64,000 bases of DNA from Plantago major (GCA_026545765.1 CM048841.1:4163712-4227711); one strand, 5' to 3'; shown: positions 11,880 through 23,263, counted from the stretch's first letter. Made by a program: numbers and translations. The notes: generated from the sequence alone by a model not told the origin.

Positions 11880-12672
11880 TAATATGCTGAGCTCAAGCAC
11901 CCAAGGAGCAATATTCTAGCAGCCACCGAAAACAGGGGATACGGTATCAAGTGTCCAAAGAAGCACAGAGAAACACAACACGCTAGGGAGTCACTTCGTG
12001 GAGAATAAAGAGACAACCAACATAGGAGAACTCCACTTCGAGCCGAGGAGAGGCCACAACAAAGGATACGAGAGGCACTAAGAGGGAGGGTGTCCGACCT
12101 GCGTCTTCGCCATGATAATTATGACAACCAACCTATCATGGGTGTTATTTACACAATTTCTGGAGGCTTGGTCAAAAAATGCGAGGGAACATAGTGTGCG
12201 AGCCATAAGATACTCCGACGATGTAAGCATAAATCACATCCGACCTGGTACAAATATAATCTCTTTTGAGGAATGCGAGGCGCCCCCACCTTGTCCGGGG
12301 GAGGCCAAGTGAACAATCTAGATGTGCCCTTGGTAGTAACAAGTTAACAATATATATTGCAGGGTTGAGGTAACAAAGGTCTTGGTCGGCTGCTCGGCGA
12401 ACATCATCCTCTTAAGAACTCTACACAAAATGAACTTGGAACCACAAGGATTAAGGGATGTGACCACATCTTTGGTCACTTGTTTAAGAAAAAAAAAAGT
12501 CCCAATCAAGCGAAAACTCAAGTTCGAGCTGAGCAACAGACTTAAGGAAATGCTCGAACACGAAGAAATGCCATTAGAAGAAATGAAATTGCTGAAAAGC
12601 ATGTTCAGAATAGTAAAAGATTTCATCAAAACTATCGAGGAGCTCCAAGGAGTGCACCTTACAGAAAGATAG
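11880..12672 (+). pseudogene. Ty3/gypsy-type gag-protease fragment, degraded
   Basis: The plus strand carries remnants of a plant gypsy polyprotein between gag and protease. One frame reads NYDNQPIMGVIYTISGG near 12117-12168. After a shift at an A-run (about 12175) a second frame reads through a dipeptide-rich linker (FEECEAPPPCPG). A third stretch, KVLV-GCSANIILLRTLHKMNLEP (12377-12445), matches the protease neighbourhood, but the D(T/S)G catalytic triad reads GCS, so the catalytic Asp is lost. In-frame stops separate these blocks. The final 230 bp encode a lysine/glutamate-rich segment I cannot place. No LTRs were found. Confidence 0.65.
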
Positions 12673-12679
12673 TTCTTGA

Positions 12680-13060
12680 AAATGATGCATCTCCACATCA
12701 TAAATAAATCTCGCCATATCACTCTGCCAGACAAAAAGCACATACACAGCAAGATCACAATAATTTACGTTGAAACTAGTAGAATGTTTGATAAAAAATG
12801 ATCCATTGTTTCAATGGACGCCTAACTCGTCTCTCTTGCATAAGCAAGAACTCAGCTCAGTTGTTTAGGATAACATTAAAATGCATATTTATCCATTTAA
12901 AAGTTTCAAGACATTTGTTTATCTATAATAAAAAAGGTTTAACTCGATTGTTTCTTCAGTAACAATTATCAATCTATTTCTACTGTACTAATTACTTTTT
13001 AATTAAAGAGTAAGTATATTAAATAGGAAGATTTTTCTAATTTATAGGAAAATTCGGTTT
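12680..13060. other. Intergenic, nothing seen
   Basis: AT-rich sequence without ORFs, repeats or boundaries that I can support. Confidence 0.4.
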
Positions 13061-13079
13061 TCACAATAAAGAACCAATC

Positions 13080-14410
13080 AGAAACACTACAAACCGGCCA
13101 GTAGCTTTTACATAAATACCCCAAATAAACCATACACTCTCACAGAATTCGTACCATTCAACCATCTTTATATCTCTACAAAACCCTAGTGAGAGAAATT
13201 CTCTCTCTTTCTCATCACTCACTCTGCCAGAACCAATGAGGTAGAGGCGCATCTCGCCTTTCTCCGTCGCGACTACGATCGGAAAGTGAAGGCGATGCGC
13301 AAGGGATATATTGAAGAAATGGAGCTCCAGAGGATGGTTCGGTATGTTTGTGTTTCCTGCTCACGCTTATGCTTTATGGCCTTTTTCCTCTTCTCTACTT
13401 GTGAACGATCAGGCTACTTCAAATCAACAAATTCATTTCGCTTTTTTCGTTAAAATCTCAATTGAAAGTGAAATTTGACTTTTATTTTCGTTTTTTTGAT
13501 GATTTTACGATTTGATGTTTTCAGATCTGAAATTCGTACAGTGAAAATCGAATATTTTGGAATCATGTTAACTGGTGCTTTATTATGGTTTTAAGAGCTG
13601 GTGTGATAGTTTTAAGCATCATTGTTATGGTTTTAGCTCGTGTATGTTTTCGTCGGTTATTGTTTTAGCGCATATGTTATAGTTTCTAGACCTATTGTTG
13701 TAGTTTTAAGCAGCAACGTTAGTGTTTTTAGCCTAATATTTATGATTTGATTTTTTTGCAAATGCTTTGTTATAGTTTTAATATGCATTGTTAAGTTTTA
13801 AGAGACATTGTTATGGTTTTAAGCATCAATATTACTGTTTTTAGCTTGTGTTGCATGTTCGTGCTTTGTTATAGTTTTAATAGGCATTGTTATAGTTTTA
13901 AGCATTAATGTTAATATATTTAGCTTATGTTGAATATTTCTGCATGTTATTATTTTAGCGCATATGTTATAATTTTAAGACATATTGTTGTAGTTTTAAG
14001 CATCAACGTTAGTGTTTTAGCTTATGAGAAATATTTATGATTTGACCTTTTGCAAATGTTTTGTTATTGTTTTAAGATACAATGTTATTGTTTTATGTAT
14101 CAATGTTATTGTTTTTAGCTTGTGTTGCATGTTCTTGCTTTGTTATAGTTTTAAGATGCACTGTTGTGGTTTTAAGTATCAATGTTATTGTTTTTAGCTT
14201 GTGTTGCATGTTCCTTCTTTGTTTTTAAGCACCATGTGATAGTTTTGATGAGAGTTGTTATGGTTTTAACCTAGTTAGTGAATGTTTTAAGCAAGTGCTG
14301 ATGATGACATCGAGTTTGATGATAGGTCTCAAAGGTGTCACTGCAGTATTGAAGCAACAAGCACCAGCAACAAAAGGCAGGAAGCCGAAATTCACCAACA
14401 AGTTTAATAG
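13080..14410 (+). pseudogene. Gene-like start and exon separated by a repeat-filled intron; unidentified
   Basis: A leader with AAACCCTAG and CT-rich sequence (13160-13225) precedes a GC-richer block at 13235-13345. That block reads EVEAHLAFLRRDYD and continues to MELQRMVR, an ordinary helical exon in composition. The nearest ATG (13236) is followed at once by a TAG, so the frame is broken or the start lies elsewhere. After about 950 bp of repeats (13560-14290) a second exon-like piece at 14298-14405 begins DDDIEFDD and ends in a stop. No family was recognised. It could be a captured gene fragment, a decayed gene, or a small gene with an unconventional start. Confidence 0.4.
13560..14290 (+). 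repeat. Higher-order repeat array of a GTTATAGTTTTAAGCA-type motif
   Basis: More than 20 variants of a 20-30 bp word, GTTAT(A/T/G)GTTTTAAG followed by CATCAATGTTA, fill this stretch. A larger unit of about 290 bp is also visible: GCGCATATGTTATA at about 13668 and again at 13955, each followed by the same ACGTTAGTG, ATATTTATGATTTGA and TTTTGCAAATG landmarks. TTAGCTTGTGTTGCATGTTC recurs near 13842, 14116 and 14196. Confidence 0.85.
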
Positions 14411-14499
14411 AAAAGAACCTATATATATTTTAACAACTCAGTTTGCATTTGCATAAAAAAAATATCGAATGAACGTTTATTGTAATTTTTTTTTCCCTA

Positions 14500-14900
14500 T
14501 GATAATAGATGTTTTAGAACCTTTAGATGACTGAATGTTTCAATATTGTACTTCATGTTTCAAGTAGCTTATTTTAAACTTGTTTATTGATGTTCTAATA
14601 GCATCTCTGAAACTTTTAGACTTGTTTAATGGTGGTTTAATGATATTTGATTGTCACTTAAAACTATAACAAGCCATCTTAAAAAATAATCATGTAGCTC
14701 CTTAAAACCATCACACCATCTCTTAAAAAATTAGCAAAAGAGATTAAAACTATTATTGAAACATAGAATACCGACGTATTAAAACCGTCACATCATCTTT
14801 TAAAACATTAACAAAATATGTTAAAAATGTAACTGAAACTTTTAATGCTTACAACTTAAAACCATAATATAATCTATTAAAAGCATAACGAAAATGTGTG
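14500..14900 (-). repeat. Opposite-polarity array of the same motif
   Basis: From about 14640 the motif appears as its complement: CTTAAAAC(C/T)AT, TTAAAACCATCACACCATC, TTAAAACTAT and TTAAAACCATAATA. Together with the + array at 13560-14290 it forms an inverted arrangement around the exon-like block at 14298-14405. The sequence then runs into GCGG-rich text (14900-14945) and AT-rich DNA. Confidence 0.65.
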
Positions 14901-15191
14901 TCTCGGCGGTTTTTTAAAAAACTCGGCCGATTAGACCGCTAAAACCAAAAACCTCAAAAAACCACAAAAAAAACCTGACTTTCCTACTTTTTAGGAAAAT
15001 ATTAACTTTTCTAAGACTTTATCTTACTTAAAACAACAAGTTTAAATCAGTGAAACAATAGTAAACCTAATCTTATATCTTGAATAAAATAAAACTCATC
15101 ACTTCTTCATTACACATACGTCATATATAAAAACCCTATAAATTTTATAAAATATTCAATCTATATCAACCACCATTTTTTATAAATTAAC

Positions 15192-16567
15192 GGGTTTTTT
15201 TTTTTTTTGATACACTAGAGTGAGACAGTGCCAAATTTGATACACTAAAATAACATTGACCAATTTCAATACACTACAATAACAAATATGGAATTTCAAT
15301 ACTCCGTTCAATTTGATGACGAAGCAATCGGAATACGAATTTTCCCGCCAAATACCGTATATAAGCGTATTTTGACCAAAAAGAAAAAAGAAAAATTATA
15401 TTACAGGACACATGTCAATCTCTCGTTAAATCTTGGTGTATTTGTTTCTTAAAAAAATAAATTTTAAAATTCAAAATAAATTATAATAAATTACTAAAAA
15501 ATTATAAAAATTAATTTTAACTAATTTTTAGTATTAAATAAAAAATTAAAACGAAATTACAAAATATTTAAAAAATAAAAAAAATTTAAAAAAAATTTAA
15601 AAATTATTTAAAAATTTCACTTATTTCCATTATTAAAGATATTAAAAAAATAATGAAAATAAAAATTAAATTTTAATTTTTTTATTTTTCTTTCCTTCCA
15701 TGGAAGCTCCATCTCCATGGATGGAGCTTCCATGGAAGCTCAAGGCTCAAGCTTCCATGGACGGAAGCTCTCCAGATCTGGGGCTTAACATTAAGCTCCA
15801 GATCTGTTGCTTCCAGGGGAAGCTCCGCTGGAGTTGTTGCTTCCAGGGGAAGCTCCGTCGGAGCTTCCATGGCCGGAATCTCCAGTCTGGAGCTTCCGGC
15901 AATGGAAGCTTCCATCCATGGAGGAATAATGTCAATTGAAAATTTTATTGGAGGAGTATTGGAGAATGGAATTTGTTGGTGTTGGATGTGTACAAAGAAG
16001 ATATAAGTCATGGAGAAGAGGGTAATATTGCTTACATGTTCCATTGCCATGGAAGCTCAAGCTCCTTCCATGGAGTTTTTGTGGAAGAGAAAGAAAATGG
16101 GTAGAAATTTATAAAAAATATATTTAAAAATACGGATTTAATATTATTTTTTAATTTATAAAATAATTTACCTTTTAAGTTTTTATATTTTTATTTTCAT
16201 TTTTAAATTTTATATTTAATAAAATTAGTGGAATTCATTTTTCATAATTTTAATATTTTTTTATAATTTATTTTGAATTTTAAAATTTATTTGATTTTTT
16301 TAATAAAATACACCCAGATTTAACGTGAGACTGACACGTGTCCTCTAATATAATTTTTTTTTGTCATAATACGCTTATATACGGTCAATATACAGTATTT
16401 GGTGAGAAAATTCGTATTCCGACTGCCTCGTCATCAAATTGACCGGAAAATTGAACAAAGTACTAAAATTCGATATTTGTTACTGTAGTGTATTGAAATT
16501 GGTCAATGTTATTTTAGTGTATCAAATGTGGCACTGTCTCACCATAGTGTACCAAAAAAAAAATATC
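15192..16567. mobile_element. Non-autonomous MULE with long terminal inverted repeats and a GC-rich core
   Basis: The ends are GGGTTTTT-GATACACTA on the left and the complement TAGTGTACC-AAAAA-TATC on the right. The inverted repeats extend for some 300 bp (landmarks GTGAGACAGTGCC, ACATTGACCAATTTCAATACACTA, CGGAATACGAATTTTC and ACACGTGTC with partners in reverse order). Identical 10-bp flanks ATAAATTAAC lie at 15182-15191 and 16568-16577. A 9-11 bp duplication with long TIRs is typical of Mutator-like elements. No transposase ORF is present. The core (15700-16080) is unusually GC-rich and iterates CCATGGAAGCT / GGAGCTTCC words. The ORFs across it on both strands are not supported as genes. Confidence 0.88.
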
Positions 16568-16589
16568 ATAAATTAACTTTAAATCAGTT

Positions 16590-16850
16590 ACTCCCCTCAG
16601 TCCATTAAAAGCTTCATAGCATGCTATTTTCTATTAGAATAATGAATGTGCATTTAAAAATAGTTTGTGTAAGGTATTATATTGGTAAAGTTGTAAGTGA
16701 GTGATAAAGTAATAGAGAGATTGAATAAAATGATGATAAAGTAGGTAATTGATATAATAAAGAATTAATTAGTAGAGGTAAAAGTTTTACATTTATGGGT
16801 TAGTCATTTTTTAGTGGAATCTTAAAAAATAAAAGTTCGGAAGTTATTAA
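16590..16850. mobile_element. Stowaway-like MITE, decayed
   Basis: It begins TTACTCCCCTCAGTCC, a Stowaway-like end (CTCCCTCCGTCC), and runs through AATAGAGAGATTGAATAAAATGATGATAAAGTAGG-type sequence. The far end (near 16840) is degraded. Non-coding. Confidence 0.55.
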
Positions 16851-16859
16851 TATTATATA

Positions 16860-17960
16860 TCAATTATAATTTTCCAAACATCTGTAACAATCAGACAACA
16901 AATGGATTCCACCAATTAATCGAGGATTTCAAATTAAATTGCATGTTTCTAAAATAAATAAAAGATGGGCATAGGACATGTACCGGCCTGATAGTTTCCT
17001 GTCAGTGGTTGGGAACTTGTGGTCCTAATAGTTAATAGGCGTGGAATAGTGGTTGAAGATTAATAGAATTTGTGATTGATATAAAATTAAAATTTTGAGT
17101 AATGTAAATAATTGGTGTTTTTAACTTGGTTTTTTGAATTTTAGTTAATAGATCATTATTATTATGGCAATAATGATTCAAGCAAGTATTTTGCAGTGAA
17201 TCCTTTTGTTAAGTAGTCAATTGAACCATTGAGATAAAGGCAGTTGTCCTAATTAGATTATCAATTTAATTTTTGTTTGGGTGTTTGTTTACTGACTTTT
17301 CCTTTCTGCTTATATCTCTCTTAAAAAATAACTTACTCCGTTACTCCGATCCATCTTTGATAATTCTCTAAAGTTTTGGATTCCGACGAGTTTCCCCCAC
17401 CTAAAATCCGATGAATCTCAGTGCTCCAACACTACTCCCACCGGCGAGTCTCCATTACTGCTCCACCATAACTCTGGCTATTAGATTAACAATTTCTAAC
17501 ACCATAACCCATCCCCATTAATTTTCATGCCCCAAGGAGGAAAAACATTATGCAACACGGTCACATATCCAAATGGAATATGGAAGATTTTGATGGTCCC
17601 AATAATTTATAATGTTGTAAATTGATGTGTTGTTTTCTCCACCTCAATCTCCTCTCTCCTGTCTTGTTTATCAAATGTAATTAATTACGTTTATGGTGAA
17701 TGAGCCATGGGAGTACTTTTGTATGAATGATAAATTTACCATGGCTACATCAGGAAATTGTAAATCTATATTCGTAATTAATAGAGACATGACCAATCTA
17801 AATGGGTGAATTGGAGAAGAAAGGGAAAGAATTAAAAAGAAGGGAATATACAAACAAGTCTTAATCTGATAGACACGTGACTTTATTTTAGTGGTTCAAA
17901 CAGGGATATGACCAGGGTTTCGAATAGTAGATCCGAAGCCGATAGAAACTCCCAAAATTT
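16860..17960. other. Intergenic, no supported gene
   Basis: AT-rich. A C-rich patch at 17390-17480 (CCGACGAG, CCACCGGCGAG) looks like decayed genic or leader sequence, but no frame continues. A short minus ORF at 17671-17853 has no motif. Confidence 0.45.
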
Positions 17961-17966
17961 CATTAG

Positions 17967-18195
17967 GGAGTGATTGGTTGTGTATTTTGTTGTGCTATTT
18001 AATGGTTGGTAGCGTGTATTTTGGCCTAAATGCGTTTTGCTAGGCCTTGCAATTTCACCGAGCTGCCATCTCAAACACACCTCGATGTGTGATTCAAAAT
18101 GTCTAGGGACTTTCATGCAATTCGTAATGGTGTGTGGATGTGCAATTTGAACATAATTTGAACTGTCAATTGCACACAACCAATCAAACCCCAAG
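17967..18195. mobile_element. MITE with TGATTGGTTGTGT terminal inverted repeats
   Basis: The left end GGGAGTGATTGGTTGTGT and the right end ACACAACCAATCAAACCCC are inverted partners over about 17 bases. The interior is non-coding, with AATTTGAAC-type internal repeats. No clean target-site duplication was found. The ends recall those of the element at 53888, so the two may belong to related hAT- or PIF-like families. Confidence 0.6.
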
Positions 18196-18436
18196 CATCG
18201 TGTTTCATGATCATAACGAAAATCAGTAACTTAAAAGCTTGACCCGACTGTTGACATGTTATTTGAAAACATGGACCGCAGATATGTACGAGATGCAGAA
18301 AGAATCTACCCTTAGGCTATACCTTACAAACACGTCATTGTTACTAAGATTACAAACACAATGGACCCATTATTCATCTACATAGCTAGCAATAATAGAT
18401 GGACATGTATTGATCCACGTGTGTTATCAATCCAAA

Positions 18437-18700
18437 AACAAAACTATCTCCGTCCTGAAGAACTTTATACATTTGTCATTTTTTGTCGTTCAACGTAACT
18501 TCATACATTATTAAAAAAAGAAGCTACCTCACACCCAACAAATAATAAAAAAATTTAAATTTACACACAAATTACATATTTTGCTAATCAAAGTACACTT
18601 TTGTCCACTTTTTTCATACTTTATCATTATTTTAACTTTTTGTATAAAACTGCAAGACAACTCTAATGTATATGAAATTCTTCGAGACGGGAGAGTAGAT
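18437..18700. mobile_element. Stowaway-like MITE (CTCCGTCCTGAAGAACTTTA family)
   Basis: The left end ATCTCCGTCCTGAAGAACTTTATA is mirrored at the right by GTATATGAAATTCTTCGAGACGGGAGAG. The interior carries CACCCAACAAATAAT and ATTTACACACAAATTACA. The same family recurs inverted at 32505-32705 and diverged at 52310-52560. Confidence 0.7.
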
Positions 18701-18929
18701 GAAAAGAAAGATTGGTCCCGAAAATATACTATATAAATATTTTCCCCACTGATTAATTTGTATAGCAATTCGTTGGAATATCACGGTAAGAGTGTGTCAA
18801 GTAGTCCCTCGTTCCATTTAACACGTCATTTACATTTTCACAGATTTTAACGAGTTTGAACAGAAAGAATGATTTATATAAATAAAGTAGCCAAGTGGGT
18901 AGGAAAAAAAAATATCTCCATTTTAGAAA

Positions 18930-19135
18930 AGTACATTTTATATGGTTAATCGTTTCATTGATTAATTTATTTTAAACGATATTAATAAATAAATTATTAA
19001 AATTATATAATGAAAATTTAGTAATTAAAATTTTATTATATGATTTTATTAAATTATTTACTATTATCGTTTATGAGTAATTGTCAAACTCAAGAAAATG
19101 ATTATCAAAGCCAAATGTAACACTTTCTCCTAAAT
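18930..19135. mobile_element. Decayed MITE, same family as 42357-42609
   Basis: The central block TTTTAAACGATATTAATAAATAAATTATTAAAATTATATAAT followed by its inverted partner ending ATCGTTTATGAGTAATTG is nearly identical to the element at 42357. The terminal CTCC repeats are eroded. Confidence 0.65.
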
Positions 19136-19199
19136 CAATGAGATCTATTTTAGTTCTATCATCAGCTATGGGTTCGAATCTAAGAGAAATTCTAGACTA

Positions 19200-20670
19200 T
19201 GTTTATTATTTTTTTGTCTTTTCTGAACGATAACGAGAGAAAAAAAATGGAATCAAAAGAAAATGCCATTTTGGAGTTTTATCAACAATTTTCTTGTGTG
19301 AGTAGGGATCCGATATTTTCTGAATCCTTATGTAAGGAATTACAAAAGAAGTTCTTTCAACAAAGATGTGAATTAGGAAGGATTGATCGATGAAATGATA
19401 AAAAGTAAGAGACGATTGATAAACTATGAAAGAGGGTGATTAAAAACTTGATAGTTAGAGATAGTAAGTTCCCATAAAATTGAGAACAAATTGGTCCTAA
19501 ATTAATTACATGTGCTTTGAATTTTCTAAATAATAGTAGAATTTTAGACCCAAAATTGAATTTCACTTATGTTGTTCTTATTCCTAAGTGTCAAACACCG
19601 GCCGGCTAAAATTATCGAGTTTCGCCTCATTAGTCTCAGTAAGGGTAAATGGCACAAATGGTCCCAAAGTTTGGGGGATTTGGCATACGCAGTCCCACGT
19701 TTCGATACGGTGCACGTTTAGTCCCAAAGTATTATTTAACTGATAATTTGACTTAATTTGCTCATGTGGCGCATAATTGACTAAATAAACACACATCATC
19801 ATTTCCATGTCACCTCCCGCAAAAAAAATGGAAAAAGAAAGATAGGAAAAGGGAAAATAATTTGTATCATAAAAAAATGGAGCAACATATAAATTAAGCC
19901 ATCAACAGATCACAAAACATTTGGGAACAAAAAATGTATAAAACACACGAACGATGTAATGGTTGCACTGTGTATGTGATGTTTCAGTGTTTATTTATGT
20001 TTTTGCTCACATATGTTTTGCAATTTATTTGCTAGCTTATTTTATATGTTAGCTCTATTTTTTTCTCCTAACAGTTATTTTCGCTTTAAATTTTTTTGTA
20101 CGGGAGCCGACATGGATATGATGATGTGTGTCTATTTTGTCAATTAAGCGTCATGTCAACAAATTAAGTCAAATTTTCAAGTAAAATGAAACTTTGAGAC
20201 TAAATATGACTCCCTATCGAAACGTGGGACTGCGTATGCCAAATCCCCTAAACTTTGGGACCATTTGTGCAATTTAACCGTCTCAGTAATGTCATGTTTA
20301 AAATTACTTCTAAGGCTATTACTAATAGATTGAAGCCATATGAATACCATATTATTACTGAGAATCAATCTGCTTTTGTCCCTAATAGACATATAACTAA
20401 TAACATGCTTGTTGCCTATGAAGTTAACCATTTATTAAAACAGAAATAAAGGGTCAATATATGTTTATGGTTTTGAAATTTGATATGAGTAAGACTTAAG
20501 ATCGAGTTGAGTGGATTTGCCTACATAGAGTGTTGGAGAGATTATGTTTTGATCATTCTTTTATTGAGCTCATTATGTTTAGTGTGCATACTGTCTCCTA
20601 TTCGATCCTTTTAAATGGATCTAATCCAACAGTAGAGGGGGATTCGTCAGGAAGATCCCCTCTACCGTAG
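19200..20670 (+). pseudogene. LINE (L1-type) reverse transcriptase fragment, split by a MULE
   Basis: The + strand carries the region upstream of RT ([20 protein letters not shown], about 19240-19300), then VVLIPKC near 19575. After the inserted element it continues with VMFKITSKAITNRLKPY, ITENQSAFVPNRHITNNMLVAYE and FDMSK-YDRVEW (up to about 20515), ending near 20665. This order is typical of the plant L1 RT domain N-terminal half. Several in-frame stops (including one inside the FDMSK block) and the missing YADD and C-terminal parts make it dead. Removing the MULE at 19643-20279 and one target copy restores the reading frame across the junction. Confidence 0.85.
19643..20279. mobile_element. 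MULE-type MITE inserted in the LINE, 10-bp target duplication
   Basis: Left end GGGTAAATGGCACAAATGG, right end complement GGTTAAATTGCACAAATGG; TIRs run about 170 bp (TCCCAAAGTTT, GGCATACGCAGTCCCACGTTTCG, CACATCATCAT). Identical 10-bp flanks GTCTCAGTAA lie at 19633-19642 and 20280-20289. Duplication length and long TIRs fit a Mutator-like element. No ORF. Confidence 0.9.
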
Positions 20671-20679
20671 CGAGACAAT

Positions 20680-21035
20680 AAAGTCTTAAGGAGAGATAGT
20701 CTACTATCAACTCTTCTCGACTCTTATTGTTTATCTTCTCTACTCCATATTCTGCTTACCACCCCCCATTATTTCTTACAACACCTCTATACAAGGTTTA
20801 GATTTTAGATGGGATGAGATCGTATCAATGTGATATCATATAGTGGAAGTTATTACTTATAGGTATTTCTTGGTTTAAAATAATACAAAAAATGTGCATG
20901 AACATGATATCCATGTGAGTTATGGTAATGTAAATATGTAACAAACTTGGACACGGAAACCCAAACCACAATCAAATCTCCTTAAATAGTTGTCTGGAGC
21001 ACAAGTAGAGCACAAGAAAATGGAGAACGACGACT
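20680..21035. other. Unassigned sequence between LINE and copia fragments
   Basis: It contains CCCTCTACCGTAGCGAGAC (about 20655-20675) and a CT-rich block, but no ORF or element boundary that I can support. It may include eroded 3' parts of either neighbour. Confidence 0.4.
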
Positions 21036-21039
21036 CATC

Positions 21040-23212
21040 ATCATCACCATCATCCAACCGACCACTTCTTAGATGGCATGATATGTTCATTAAAGATTAC
21101 ATCCCTGTTAGTCATGCATTTCCTCTGTGTGATACTCCATAATTTGTATCCCTTCACTCCAGGTGGATAACCAAGAAACACACACTTAATTGCTAGTGCT
21201 AACTTGTCTTTTTGTTGTGTGCTAGTGCTAACCAACCAAATACCCTAATGTGAGCATATGAAGGTGGTTTTCCTGACCACACTTCCTCAGGAGTTTTATT
21301 GTTCAGTGATGATGATGGACTCCTGTTGATTAAATAGCAGGCTGTAGTAGCTGCTTCTCCCCATAATGTTTTGCTCAAACCTGAACTAATCAACATGCAT
21401 CTTACTCTCTCTAACACAGTTCTATTGAACCTTTCAACAACTCCATTTTGCTGTAGAGTTCCAGGAATTGTTCTGTGTCTAACAATCCCCTTCTCTTTAC
21501 AGAACTCATTGAATTCTCCTGATAAGAATTCTAAACCATTATCAGTCCTCAGATGTTTTATCTTCCTTCCAACCTGATTTTCAATTTCAATGGACCATTC
21601 TCTGAATTTCATAAATGTTTCATCCTTAGATCTCAAAATAATGAGCCACACCTTCCTGGAAAAATCATCTATAATAGATAGGAAGTATTTTCCACCATTC
21701 AGGGTTTGTGTGTTGGTTGGACCCCATAAATCTGAGTGCAGATAATCCAGGGGAGCCTTAGTGATATATTTAGCTGCATCAAATCCAGTTTTATGAGACT
21801 TTCCCATGATGCAATTCTCACAGAACTGTAATGTAGTAATCATATCTCCACACAACAAATCTTGTTTTGCTAATTCTTTCAAACCTTTTTCACTTAGGTG
21901 AGCCATCCTAGCATGCCATAGTTGAGAATTATCCATAGTAGCAGCATTAGCTGACATTTGAGTGGTTGTATCACCATTGAGATAGTACAACCCATTCCTC
22001 ATAGTTCCTGTTATTACAGCTTTTCCTGATTTTTCAACTGTGAGCACGCCATTCTCTGAATGATACTTATAGCCATTCTCATCTAGCATACCTAAAGAAA
22101 TCAGATTCCTCTTTAACTTAGGAATGTATCTGACATTAGACAAGATCCTCACAACATCATCATGCATTCTCAGCTTAATATCACCATACCCCTCAATCCT
22201 ACATGGATAGCCATTCCCCAGTAGTACAGAACCACCTTTCTTAGTCTTAAAATTCACAAACCAGTCTAAGTTTGGACTCATGTGGAAGGAACAACCAGAA
22301 TCAAGCACCCAACATTGATTTGAACTAGTATTAGTGACTGAACAAAGCTCAGAAGCAATTAATACCTCTGCATCTCCATATGACTGAGCATCTTCTGCAA
22401 TGTCTGCACTGTGTGGTGTAGTATTTGTTTGAATTCTGCCAGCTTTCTTATCTTTCTTGAATTTGAAGCATTGTTTCTTCAGATGTCCAGGTTTTTTGCA
22501 ATAGAAACATTTCCTCTTCTCAGCATCATATCCATCTGATTGCTTCTCTTTATCAAATTTCCTGGTATCTGTGTGATTTACTGGCTTATTCTTGATCTGC
22601 AACTTATTGCTCCACCTTGATCTGATGTTCAGACTTTCAGTATTAATGTCATGGCCAGAAGAAGGTCTCCTGTGTAAATCCTTGTTTCTCAGAGCAACAT
22701 CAACATCTTCATAGGTGAGTTTTGAGCTTTTACTAATCACAAGAGCATCAATGAAATGCTCATATGACTTAGGCAAAGCTCCCAGAACCACTAGTGCTTT
22801 ATCTTCATCTGTAACTGTTATAGAAACACTCTCAAGATCTTGACACATTTTGTTGAATTCATCCAACTGCTCTGATAGAGATCTATCAGTTATTACCTTG
22901 AAGTTAAACAGCTTTTTCCTTAAATGAAGCTTGTTTGCAGAAGTTTTAGAATTATACATATCTCTTAGCAGTCTTGATCTTGATAACTTCTCTCAGGGTT
23001 TTATCTCCAAGGGACAGTATGATTGTGCTGCGAGCTTTTCCTAAGATCAATGCCTTTTCCTTCGGATCAACATCATCAGAGAATCCTTTTTCTCCAAGCA
23101 ATGCAACATCCAATCCCTGATGAACAAGCAATGCCTCCATTTTAGTTTTCCACAAACCGAAATCGGTTTTCTCCGTAAACTTCTCTACATCAAACTTTGT
23201 AGAAGACGCCAT
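21040..23212 (-). pseudogene. Ty1/copia gag-protease-integrase, 3' half missing
   Basis: Minus-strand polyprotein in three frame segments. Gag starts at 23212 (MASSTKFDVEKF) and shifts frame near 22955, where an expected segment is shortened. A 586-codon frame (22959-21199) then holds the gag helical region, a CCHC knuckle (CFYCKKPGHLKKQC, residues 151-164), the protease motif (CWVLDSGCSFHMS, about 216), the GAG-pre-integrase HARMAHLS block and an integrase core with DLWGP and TDNGLEF. A second shift near 21215 leads to CVFLGYPPGVKGYK, and the element ends at about 21040. RT, RNase H and the 3' LTR are absent. Its 5' LTR is at 23264-23779. Confidence 0.92.
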
Positions 23213-23242
23213 TGATGATCGAACACAAGAAGAGATCAGAGT

Positions 23243-23262
23243 TTTCCCACAGACGGCGCCAC
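23243..23262 (-). other. Primer-binding-site region of the copia fragment
   Basis: Directly inside the LTR, the minus strand reads TGGCGCCGTCTGTGGGAAA. Its first nine bases match the PBS type complementary to the 3' end of a tRNA ending ACGGCGCCA (tRNA-Asp-like), not the usual initiator-Met type; the remaining bases diverge. The tRNA assignment is inference. Confidence 0.55.
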
Positions 23263-23263
23263 T

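Noticed and set aside
12318..12758. 146-codon minus-strand ORF
   Set aside because: The opposite strand carries gypsy gag/protease homology; the minus frame is its shadow.
15682..16050. Overlapping ORFs on both strands in the MULE core
   Set aside because: Translations are low-complexity echoes of the CCATGGAAGCT repeat and lack any domain.
17883..18194. 103-codon minus ORF
   Set aside because: It spans a MITE with inverted ends; the frame is accidental.
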